A DNA stretch of 64,000 nt, from contig NZ_CP072359.1 of the NCBI RefSeq assembly GCF_018128065.1, positions 310,001 to 374,000 on the forward strand, given 5' to 3'. Under the pieces are notes generated by a model. The model worked only from the letters and a program-made list of their open reading frames with translations. It had not been told where the DNA came from and did no database searches. The stretch comes from Prevotella melaninogenica (lineage in GTDB: Bacteria > Bacteroidota > Bacteroidia > Bacteroidales > Bacteroidaceae). The translations under genes were made by a program, and so were the position numbers. How positions within the stretch are numbered: position 1 is the stretch's first letter; each line of letters starts with the position of its first letter. This document shows positions 7,316-15,200 of this stretch, piece by piece.

Positions 7316-8266
7316 ATGAGTAAGGCAAAACGAGTAAGAATTAGCAACGAAAGCCTGAATAGTTACGGATTCAGAGTCTTGACCAGCGGAATGGAAATTG
7401 GTCAATATAGTCGAAATCCTGTACTACTCTATATGCACGAGCGTGGTAATGTGATAGGCTATGTTAAAGACCTAAAGGTTGAGGATAACGAGATAACAGG
7501 TGAGCTTATGTTTGACGAAGCATCAGAGTTAAGTCAGCGTTGTAAAAAACAATGGGAATTCGGATCTCTCAAGATGGTCAGTGTAGGCATAGATATTTTG
7601 GAGATGAGTGAAGATCCTAAGTTTCTCGTAGAAGGTCAGCTTCGTCCAACTGTTACAAAAAGTAAACTCTTCGAGGTATCGTTGGTAGACGTTGGTGCTA
7701 ACGACGATGCTATTGTTCTTCAGAAAGATGGTCAACGAATAGAATTAGGCAAAGATGGTGGTATGGTGCTACCTCTTCTACATAACAATAATAACAATCA
7801 AAAAGAAAAAGAAATGAATCAAGAGAAATTAGCCCTTGAGTTAGGTCTTGCAAAAGATGCTGATGAGGCAGCTATCAGTGCTGCTTTGGCAAAACTGAAG
7901 ACAGAATGTGCAGAAGCCAAAAAACTGCGTGCAGAATGTGACACTTTGCGTGTCGCACGTATTGAGACTCTTGTGAACGGAGCTGTTGCTGAGAAGAAAA
8001 TCGGTGAGGACAAGAAACAGCAGTTTTTGGAACTGGGAAAGAAGCTCGGTGCCGAAGCCCTGAAGGCAACCTTTGATGCCATGTCGCCACAGGTGAAGCT
8101 GAGTTCCATCGTAGGCAATCAGGGTGGAGCTCCGTCTGGAGGAAATGCCGAATACAAAAAGCTGAGCGAGGTTCCTGCAGAAGAGTTGGAGAAGCTCCGT
8201 GAAGAGAGCCCCGCACAGTACAAGAAGCTGTACAAGGCAGAATACGGTATTGAATGCGAGATTTAA
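7316..8266 (+). CDS. Prohead protease-scaffold (Mu gpI-like)
   Basis: A 316-residue capsid maturation protease fused to a scaffold. Residues ~1-145 fit the herpesvirus/HK97-type protease fold, with His41 in YMHERG and Ser89 in KMVSVGI as likely catalytic residues. After an Asn-rich linker (157-161) comes a Lys/Glu/Ala-rich helical scaffold region. Met167 (7814) is preceded by an A/G-rich stretch and could start a free scaffold, like gpZ within Mu gpI. Base composition changes inside this gene: from about 8030 it becomes clearly richer in G+C. Confidence 0.8.
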   Translation: MSKAKRVRISNESLNSYGFRVLTSGMEIGQYSRNPVLLYMHERGNVIGYVKDLKVEDNEITGELMFDEASELSQRCKKQWEFGSLKMVSVGIDILEMSEDPKFLVEGQLRPTVTKSKLFEVSLVDVGANDDAIVLQKDGQRIELGKDGGMVLPLLHNNNNNQKEKEMNQEKLALELGLAKDADEAAISAALAKLKTECAEAKKLRAECDTLRVARIETLVNGAVAEKKIGEDKKQQFLELGKKLGAEALKATFDAMSPQVKLSSIVGNQGGAPSGGNAEYKKLSEVPAEELEKLREESPAQYKKLYKAEYGIECEI

Positions 8267-8267
8267 C

Positions 8268-9365
8268 ATGTATAACAACAAAAATCAGAAAGCAATGACA
8301 AGAATGATTGCAATGTTTATGGCGGTTCTCATGAACTGCCTGGTAGGCGGCACCCTTGCCGTCGCTGCCGGTCTGTCTCCCATAACGGGTGCCGTCGGCA
8401 TGAACGTACTTGCTGCCGTCATCGGACAGGCGGCTCCCGCCGGAAGTCTCCGTGCGGGCGTCTATACCGAGATATGGACTGGTGAGCTGGTGAAATACCT
8501 GCGCCGTGGTCTGGAGGCGACTTTCCTTGACGGCATTCCGGACAGTTCGAGTATCGTGAACAACGATGTCATCCACCTTGTAGAGGTCGGCGTGGACCCT
8601 GACGTATTGATCAACAACACGACCTATCCTATTCCCCTCCAGGCACTGGATGACAAGGACATCGCCATCAAGCTGGACAAGTTCCAGACGAAGGTAACAC
8701 CCATTACCGATGACGAACTCTACGCATTGAGCTATGACAAAATGGGACGCGTGAAGGAGAGCCACGGCAATTCAATAAATGACGGGAAGTTTGCCAAGGC
8801 CGCCCACGCTTTGTGTGCGCAAGAAGACACTGCCACCACGCCAGTGCTGAAGACTACGGGCAAGCGCGATCCGGTAACGGGACGCCTGAAGATGACGCCG
8901 ACCGATTTGCTGAACCTGAAACGTGCGCTGGACAAGCTGAAAGTTCCTGCCCAGGGACGTCGCCTCGTGCTTTGCAGCGATCATGCGAACGACCTGCTGG
9001 AAGTATCCCAGGTGTTCAAGGAACAGTACAACATCAACCGCAATGACGGCACGGTAGGCAGGCTGTACGGCTTTGACATCTATGAGTTTGCGAACAATCC
9101 GCTGTACACCACTGCCGGCAAGAAAAAGGATGTCGGTGCCAGTGCTGCGACCGGTGAATTCCAGTGCTCTTTCGCCTTCTATGTACCTCGTGTCTTCAAG
9201 GCTACGGGTTCCACGAAGATGTACTACAGTGAGGCATCGACGGACCCGCAGAACCAGCGTTCACTCATCAACTTCCGCCACTACTTCATCTGCATGCCGA
9301 AAAAGACAGATGCTGGTGCAGTGATGATGAGCGGCTACAAGGACCCCAGCCTTCCTGAGGGATAA
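8268..9365 (+). CDS. Major capsid protein (Mu gpT-like)
   Basis: A 365-residue capsid-like protein placed directly after the protease-scaffold, with ATG one base after its stop. A longer frame from 8199 would overlap that gene and is not used. The middle has capsid-like text (LRAGVYTEIWTGELVKYLRRG; KFQTKVTPITDDELYALSYDK), and the C-terminus is a beta-rich lobe (SAFAFYVPRVFKAT-like and YFICMPKK). The first ~45 residues are Met/Ala-rich and hydrophobic, unusual for a capsid subunit, and may be removed by the protease. It lies in the GC-rich segment. Confidence 0.75.
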   Translation: MYNNKNQKAMTRMIAMFMAVLMNCLVGGTLAVAAGLSPITGAVGMNVLAAVIGQAAPAGSLRAGVYTEIWTGELVKYLRRGLEATFLDGIPDSSSIVNNDVIHLVEVGVDPDVLINNTTYPIPLQALDDKDIAIKLDKFQTKVTPITDDELYALSYDKMGRVKESHGNSINDGKFAKAAHALCAQEDTATTPVLKTTGKRDPVTGRLKMTPTDLLNLKRALDKLKVPAQGRRLVLCSDHANDLLEVSQVFKEQYNINRNDGTVGRLYGFDIYEFANNPLYTTAGKKKDVGASAATGEFQCSFAFYVPRVFKATGSTKMYYSEASTDPQNQRSLINFRHYFICMPKKTDAGAVMMSGYKDPSLPEG

Positions 9366-9393
9366 ATCAAACCATAAAACAGATAACAAGCGT

Positions 9394-9678
9394 ATGAAAC
9401 TGAAAGTAACAAATGCGTTCCGCGACAGGGACGATCATGTAACAGTGTATGACCCGGATACCATTCTGGAGGTGAAAGACAAAGACCGTGCCCAGTCGCT
9501 CATAGACCGTGGCCTGTGCAAGGAGTTCAAGGGCAAAACTGCCCCTGCATATATCCTCGGCACAGAGGAAGATGGCAGCCAGCCGGACGAAAGTGAGGGC
9601 GGTACGGACGAAAATCCGGATACCGGCGCAGCAGGTCAGGAACAGAACCCTAACTCCAATCCTGAAGGCGATGAGTAA
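9394..9678 (+). CDS. Small acidic head-associated protein (gp35 position)
   Basis: A 94-residue protein with a short beta-like N-terminal domain (MKLKVTNAFRDRDDHVTVYDP) similar to small proteins that follow the capsid gene in Mu-like phages, then a disordered acidic Glu/Asp/Gly/Pro/Asn tail from about residue 60. It may be a head decoration or connector protein; this is inferred from position. Its 3' end overlaps the amidase start by eight bases. Confidence 0.55.
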   Translation: MKLKVTNAFRDRDDHVTVYDPDTILEVKDKDRAQSLIDRGLCKEFKGKTAPAYILGTEEDGSQPDESEGGTDENPDTGAAGQEQNPNSNPEGDE

Positions 9679-10138
9679 GCCGATAAAGTATCTTGTAATC
9701 CACTGCACCGCCACGCCGGAAGACCGTGAGGTAAGCTCCGCGGAGATACGCCACTGGCACACCGACCCGGTAAGCAAGGGAGGGCGTGGCTGGAAGCAGG
9801 TGGGTTACACGGATATGGTGCACCTCGACGGAAGCATAGAGCGGCTGGTGGACAACAATGAGGATGCCAATGTTGACCTGTGGGAGGTAACGAACGGTGC
9901 TGCGGGCTACAACAGCATCAGCCGGCATATTGTATATGTGGGCGGCTGCGACAAAACGATGAAGCCTAAGGACACCAGGACTGCCAAGCAGAGCGAGGCT
10001 CTGAAACGCTATGTCGTGGACTTTCATCGCCGTTTCCCCCAAATACGCATCGTTGGACACCATGAACTGAACCCAGGCAAGGCCTGTCCCTCCTTTGACG
10101 TGCAGAAGTGGCTGCTCGAAATAGGAATCAGGCAGTAA
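9671..10138 (+). CDS. N-acetylmuramoyl-L-alanine amidase (phage endolysin)
   Basis: A 155-residue amidase_2 (T7 lysozyme-type) enzyme that would cut the amide bond between muramic acid and the stem peptide at host lysis. Likely zinc ligands are His11 (VIHCTAT), His130 (VGHHEL) and Cys139 (ACPSFD). There is no signal peptide, so export needs a holin or pinholin, not identified here. The ATG at 9671 is chosen because it gives a full-length domain and a short overlap with the preceding gene; the longer upstream frame is only the shadow of that gene. It is followed by spanin-like genes, making a lysis cassette. Confidence 0.85.
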   Translation: MSKPIKYLVIHCTATPEDREVSSAEIRHWHTDPVSKGGRGWKQVGYTDMVHLDGSIERLVDNNEDANVDLWEVTNGAAGYNSISRHIVYVGGCDKTMKPKDTRTAKQSEALKRYVVDFHRRFPQIRIVGHHELNPGKACPSFDVQKWLLEIGIRQ

Positions 10139-10158
10139 TGCCCTAATATGACAAAGGT

Positions 10159-10728
10159 ATGGAACTCAGTGAAATTATCAATCTGGTGCTGGGTGGCGGC
10201 CTGGTGGCTACGATACCAGCCATCATCACATTGAAATCGACCGTGAGGAAAGCGAAAGCGGAAGCAGAGAAAGCGGAAGTAGAAGCCGAGACAGTCCGGA
10301 TTGATAACACTGAGAAAGCCACCCGGGTACTTATTGAGAATATTGTAAACCCTTTAAAGGAAGAACTCAATGAAACAAGAAAAGACCTCAACGCGACCAA
10401 GCGCGAGATGGCACGCCTCCGCAAGGCCATCGACGATGCTAACAGCTGCCGTTATAGCGATGACTGTCCTGTGCTTCACCGCATGCGCATCGAGCAGAAA
10501 AAGCGTGAGCCGGGAGACAGCCACGAGCCAAGAGGCGAACCGCCTCGACGTGGACAGCACGGTGAGCGTCGTAGAAACCTGGCGAACGCCCGTGAAGGTG
10601 CCGATGTCGGCTGTGAGCCTGACACTCAGTCTGGACTCCCTACGCCTGCTTCCTCTCGGAGCAGGATACACAGCACGTCAGGGACAGGCGAATCTGAAAG
10701 TAAGGAGAAAGGCTCCAAGCACAGCTAA
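10159..10728 (+). CDS. Inner-membrane spanin-like (Rz-like) or holin-like protein
   Basis: A 189-residue protein with one N-terminal membrane segment (about residues 6-25, NLVLGGGLVATIPAIITL) followed by a charged coiled coil (about 27-95) rich in Ala/Glu/Lys. This is the layout of an i-spanin, anchored in the inner membrane with a periplasmic coiled coil. The last ~90 residues are low complexity and lie over the start of another gene in a second frame. A holin-like role cannot be ruled out. It directly follows the amidase. Confidence 0.55.
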   Translation: MELSEIINLVLGGGLVATIPAIITLKSTVRKAKAEAEKAEVEAETVRIDNTEKATRVLIENIVNPLKEELNETRKDLNATKREMARLRKAIDDANSCRYSDDCPVLHRMRIEQKKREPGDSHEPRGEPPRRGQHGERRRNLANAREGADVGCEPDTQSGLPTPASSRSRIHSTSGTGESESKEKGSKHS

Positions 10729-11014
10729 ATCTGGACAGAGTGCAACTGAACCTGGACAGATTGTAATTGAGGCCAGTTGTGACAGCCTTGAACTGGTTTG
10801 CTCCAGTCTGACAAAGACGGTCAGTACTCTCAAAAAGCGTCTTGCCCGTCAGCAGAAAGTTGGTGAGTTCAAGTATGAGGAGAAAAAAAACAAGTCCCCT
10901 TTTAATACTGTTCTAACAGCATTTAAATGGCTTTTAATAGGCTTTGTGACGGGTTTAATTTTATCGAAGATTAAGGCTATTATTTTATTTATAAAAAGGA
11001 AAATAAGAATATGA
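10436..11014 (+). CDS. Lipoprotein, outer-membrane spanin-like (Rz1-like)
   Basis: A 192-residue protein starting inside the previous gene in another frame. Residues 1-17 form a lipoprotein signal with lipobox (VLCFTAC), so it should be anchored by a lipidated Cys. A middle domain contains VPMSAVSLTLSLDSLRLLP-like text, then a helical part, and a hydrophobic segment at the C-terminus (LLIGFVTGLILSKIKAIILF). Embedding of a lipoprotein gene in the i-spanin gene is typical for Rz/Rz1 pairs. The extra C-terminal membrane segment is unusual for a classic o-spanin. The GC-rich stretch ends inside this gene, at about 10,730-10,870. Confidence 0.6.
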   Translation: MLTAAVIAMTVLCFTACASSRKSVSRETATSQEANRLDVDSTVSVVETWRTPVKVPMSAVSLTLSLDSLRLLPLGAGYTARQGQANLKVRRKAPSTAKSGQSATEPGQIVIEASCDSLELVCSSLTKTVSTLKKRLARQQKVGEFKYEEKKNKSPFNTVLTAFKWLLIGFVTGLILSKIKAIILFIKRKIRI

Positions 11015-11514
11015 GCAAAAACAAATTCATCTACGGCATCGCAGCCGTTAAGTTCAAGGAAAAAACTGTAGGCTACATTGAAAAAGGTAGCTGGGATTGG
11101 GGAGGCTCAAAACCCGAGAGTACCGATGTAGAAGCTGAGCAGGTTCCTGATGCCCCTGTACTCACTCTTCTTCAGAAGAATAGTCAGGTAAGTCCATCGT
11201 TCAATCTTATCCAGCTGGATTATGAGAACCTGCAGGCTGTGCTTGGTGGTAAGCTCGTGGAGACTGGTCAAGATCCAAACAAGAAGGTAACAGGCTGGCA
11301 GGCTCCATCTACCCTCGTTGAATTACGAGGTCCTTGGGAAATCCAGTTTGTCAGTGGTCAGACCATGAAGATTCCTAATGGTACTATCCTTGCGAGTCTT
11401 GGTGGTAAGTTGACACTTACAGAGGTTTCTAAGGTTGAATGTCAGTTGAAGGTTAATAAGCCTGAAAATGGTGGAGCTCCTTATGAAATCAATGATACCG
11501 TAAGTGAAGGCTGA
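11011..11514 (+). CDS. Probable major tail tube protein
   Basis: A 167-residue, beta-rich protein located between the lysis genes and the tail chaperones, the usual place for the tail tube subunit. Features are an N-terminal GIAAVKFKEKTVGYIEKGSW strand pair and a C-terminal LTEVSKVECQLKV strand. The ATG overlaps the previous stop (ATGA), and its own stop overlaps the next start. Assignment is by order and fold appearance, not by a diagnostic motif. Confidence 0.6.
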   Translation: MSKNKFIYGIAAVKFKEKTVGYIEKGSWDWGGSKPESTDVEAEQVPDAPVLTLLQKNSQVSPSFNLIQLDYENLQAVLGGKLVETGQDPNKKVTGWQAPSTLVELRGPWEIQFVSGQTMKIPNGTILASLGGKLTLTEVSKVECQLKVNKPENGGAPYEINDTVSEG

Positions 11515-11993
11515 TGGATGAACAATTGATTAGACGAATCCAAAGAGAGGGAGCGGAAGCCTTGCTTGACAGAGGTGTTTCCCTCCCTCTTCTGGATATA
11601 AGAATACCCTTCTTAAAGTCACCATTACGTTTTAGGCTCACGATGAAGCGTCCTACAATGTCAAGACAGCTAAAGATAGCTCATACATATCTTTCAATGA
11701 ATATGACGTTGGAACAGTTCAGTTCTATGAATTATGATGCACAGATGGCTTTTATAGCACAGCATGGTAAGAAGTTCAGTCGTATTATAGCTTTAACAAT
11801 AGAACAAAAGTGGTTGCCGACATCCGTAATTGCATGGTTCGTAAGGCACTTTATGCGATGGGACTACCAGAAAGGCGCATTTGAGAAGTTCGTCACCCTT
11901 ATGGGGACAGAGTCTTTTATACCTATTATCAGATCAGTAGAGATGACCAATCCGATGAAACTGAGACTGAGCCAAAAGGAGGAGGGGAGTTAA
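11514..11993 (+). CDS. Tail assembly chaperone, short form (gpG-like)
   Basis: A 159-residue protein immediately before the tape-measure gene region. In siphophages this position encodes the short tail assembly chaperone. The body is helical (RQLKIAHTYLSMNMTLEQFSS, DAQMAFIAQHGKKFSRIIAL). The frame ends at TAA 11991. A second frame, -1 relative to this one, is open from 11885 and runs past the stop to 12226 without a start codon of its own, which suggests a programmed -1 frameshift. Confidence 0.65.
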   Translation: MDEQLIRRIQREGAEALLDRGVSLPLLDIRIPFLKSPLRFRLTMKRPTMSRQLKIAHTYLSMNMTLEQFSSMNYDAQMAFIAQHGKKFSRIIALTIEQKWLPTSVIAWFVRHFMRWDYQKGAFEKFVTLMGTESFIPIIRSVEMTNPMKLRLSQKEEGS

Positions 11994-12226
11994 AGAGTCA
12001 TTGGGAAGGCTCTCATAGCCCCTTTGGGTTTGTCTGGCAAATTGCCAGTGCCACAGGATGGAGTGTAAGATATATCTTGTATGGAGTAAACTATCAGACG
12101 CTTATAATGATGCTCAGCGATGCTCCACGATATGTGAATAAGAAAGTAAGCGAAAAGAAAGAGCAAACGGAGGAGGAAGAAGCCAATGATATTGTAGGGT
12201 TCTTTCAGAGTAACCTCAAAGGATAG
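11514..12226 (+). CDS. Tail assembly chaperone, -1 frameshift product (gpGT-like)
   Basis: If ribosomes slip by -1 between 11885 and 11990, the product is about 237 residues, with a C-terminal extension containing HSPFGFVWQIASATGWSV and MLSDAPRYV. The slip site is not certain. C CAA AAG at 11972-11978 and GGGG at 11984-11987 are candidates, and the second lies next to an AGGAGG stretch that could act as a stimulator. The extension would be the T domain that binds the tape measure in lambda-type systems. Conservation of frame, lack of an internal start and position before the tape measure support it. Confidence 0.55.
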
Positions 12227-12243
12227 TAATAAAAAACAACTAT

Positions 12244-15200
12244 ATGAAACCAGTAGAGATTGAATTCCTTATGCGTGATAACCTCACGGCAGGACTTGAC
12301 AAAAGTAAGATGAGCGTCGAGCAGCTTCTTGGAGCAGCTCGTCGCGCTTCTCTCGTTATCAACGCTAAAATTACTGAACAACGTAAGGTCATTGATGGAG
12401 TTAATTCAGACCTCGAAAAGATGCAGCGTAAGTTGCAAACAATGAAACCAGGTTCTGCACAAGAGGAACTACTGGCAGAGATTAGTGCATGCAAAAAGGT
12501 TCTTAATGAGGAAATCGGTGCACTACAGCAATTAGAAAAAGAGCACCTACAAGCTAAGCAGGGCGTTGAGCAGCTGGCGCAAGAGTATCAGAAGATCTCT
12601 ATTTCGGAGGAAACCGCAGCTGCAAGCTGTAAGAGTTTAACCGATAGAATTGTTGAACAAAAAGCAATTATAAAGCAGACGGAGGCTGACGTGAAAGCCC
12701 TTCAGAAAGCTTATGATACGTCTGCACCTGGTAAAGCTCAGGCAGAAATATTAGCAGACCTCAACGCAGCAAAGAAAGCCTTACAAGAGGATAAAGGTGT
12801 ATTGGAGGAACTGACAGAAGCTCAGAATCGTAGTAAAGAAAGTAATCAGCGTCTTTCAAGGCAGTTACGTGAATTACAAAACGACATGGCACGTATGCGT
12901 CTTAACGGTCAGCAGAATACCGAAGAATATCAGAAGATGGCAGAGAAAGCAGCACAACTCTCTGATACTCTTGGTGACCTCCGTGCTCAGACCAGCATCT
13001 TAGCTAATGACGATGCAAATCTGCAGGGCTTTATTTCTGGGGTTAACGGACTCTCAGGTGCATTTACCACAGCTACAGGTGTAATGTCTCTCTTTGCATC
13101 AGAAAATGAAAACCTGCTGAAGATACAAGCACGTGTACAGAGTGTTATGGCTATCACTATGGGTTTACAGCAGGTCTTTAATGCTTTGAATAAGGATAGT
13201 GCATTTCGTTTGGTCACAGTTACCAAAGCTAAGGAATTGCTTACAGCTGCTAACTATCGCCTTGCAACTTCATTGGGAATTTCCAATGCAGCTGCGACAG
13301 CATTAATGGCAACTCTCACACTTGGATTATCATTAGTTATTACAGGTATAATTGCTGCATGGAATGAGTTGTCTGATGCTCAAGAAGAAGCAGCAAAAAA
13401 AGCACAAGAACGTGTTGAGATAGAATCGCAGGGGCGTGCCGAAATGATTAAGACACGTTTTGAGATAGACACCACACGAGAGGCTCTTAAGAATTTTGCA
13501 GGCTCCAAGGAGGAGGAGAAGCAAAAATGTGAAGAGATGAATCGTAAGTATGGTGAGGCTTTTGGGTATTATGATACAGTCGCTCAGTGGTATGATGTAC
13601 TGACTGAAAAAGCAGAGCAGTATATACAAATGCTCTTTTTACAAGCGAAAGTCCAAGCATTAGTTAACAAAGCTGTAGAAACAGATGATAAACTTGCTAA
13701 GCATAAAGGAACTAAACCTGGTAATGCAGAGTCTGATATTGCAGGGTATGAGAAGTTCGGACTCGCTATGTATACCAATTATGACCCAAAATTTAACGCT
13801 ATTAGTGCTATCGAAAAAGCTAATAAACAAGCGTATAACAAGAAAACAAAAGAGTTAGAAGCGGAACGTGATGGTTATCTTAAGCAGGCTGCAGACTTAC
13901 AAAAAGAAGCTGCTAATATAGGCAAGAGTGCGAGCATAGGTGGGCACGTATCACCATCTGGCACCAAGAAGACCAAAGTCAAGAAGACCAAAGTCAAGAA
14001 GCCAAAAGATACCAAGAGGGAAGAAAATCGTATTGCCAATGAACTGCTTGCATTGCAGCAAAAGAATCGGCAAGCAGAGATAGACCTGTTGGAAGAGGGG
14101 TCTGAAAAGAAACGTCGTCAGATCAGGGAAAACTACGAAAAGGAACGAGAAGAACTCATTAAGCAAGAAAAGATGTGGCGTGCTGCTCAAAAAGGACAAC
14201 TAACCAAGCAGCAGGAAGAAGCACTTGCAACTGCTCGTTCGCTTGCTGCTAAGAAGAAAAAGGAAGATGAGGCTGAGATCGCTAAGGAGGAAACTAAAAA
14301 GCGTCTTGAGATGCAGCGTGACGAGGTGCAAGCTATGAGCGATTATCTTCGTAAGTATGGTTCTTTTCAGCAGCAGAAGCTTGCTATCGCTCAAGATACA
14401 GCACAGAAAATAGCAGAGATAGATGCTTCCGAGGTGAGCGAAACTACTAAGAAATGGCAGAAGGCTCAAATTCTCAAGGAGCAACAGCAAAAAGAAGCAA
14501 GTATGTCATTTGAGGAAATCAGCCGTGGTATTGACTGGAATGCACTATTTAGTGGTGTAGGTAGTCTTAGTCAAGAGATGATGCGACCAATGATGGAACA
14601 GTTACGTGCTTACATAGAAACAGATGATTATCGGAATGCAGATGCACAGACTCAACAGGCTGTGACCGACCTTATTCAACAACTACGTCAATATATAGGT
14701 ACGGACCAAAGTGTAACATGGCAGAAGTTGGATGAAGAACTCAAGGCATTTACTAATAGTGTAGCAGTTTATGATCGTGCCGTTAAAGCCGAAGAGGCTG
14801 CTGTTAGAACACGTGAAGAGGGTAAAAAGAAACTCTCTACTGGTGCAATTACCTCAGAGGAATATAAAGTTCTCGAAGAAAAAGCTGAAGAGTTAGGAAA
14901 TGCGACAGTGAAAGCACATGAAAACATGGAAGCTTTTGGTACTGCACTTAACCGTACATCGGAGGAGATTGCTAATTTCACGTCTGGTTTAACTACCACT
15001 CTTAATAATGCTAAAGGCTGGAAGGGCGTGGAGGGTTTCAGTGGAGTGCAGCAGTCAGTGGGACAGATAGACCAGTTGAAAGGTACTTTAGACTCTATTC
15101 TTCCTCAGATGGGTGAAGGAATGGCAAAGACTATCGGAAGCACAGTGTCAAATACTATGGGCAGTGCGATGTCATCTTTGGGTGGTGGCTTGTCAAAACT

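Noticed and set aside
8199..8268. Longer start for the major capsid gene
   Set aside because: It would overlap the protease-scaffold gene; ATG 8268 directly follows that stop and gives a normal start.
13966..13995. Tandem 15-bp repeats in the tape measure as a phase-variable tract
   Set aside because: Two copies only, a multiple of three, so change would only alter linker length; unremarkable.
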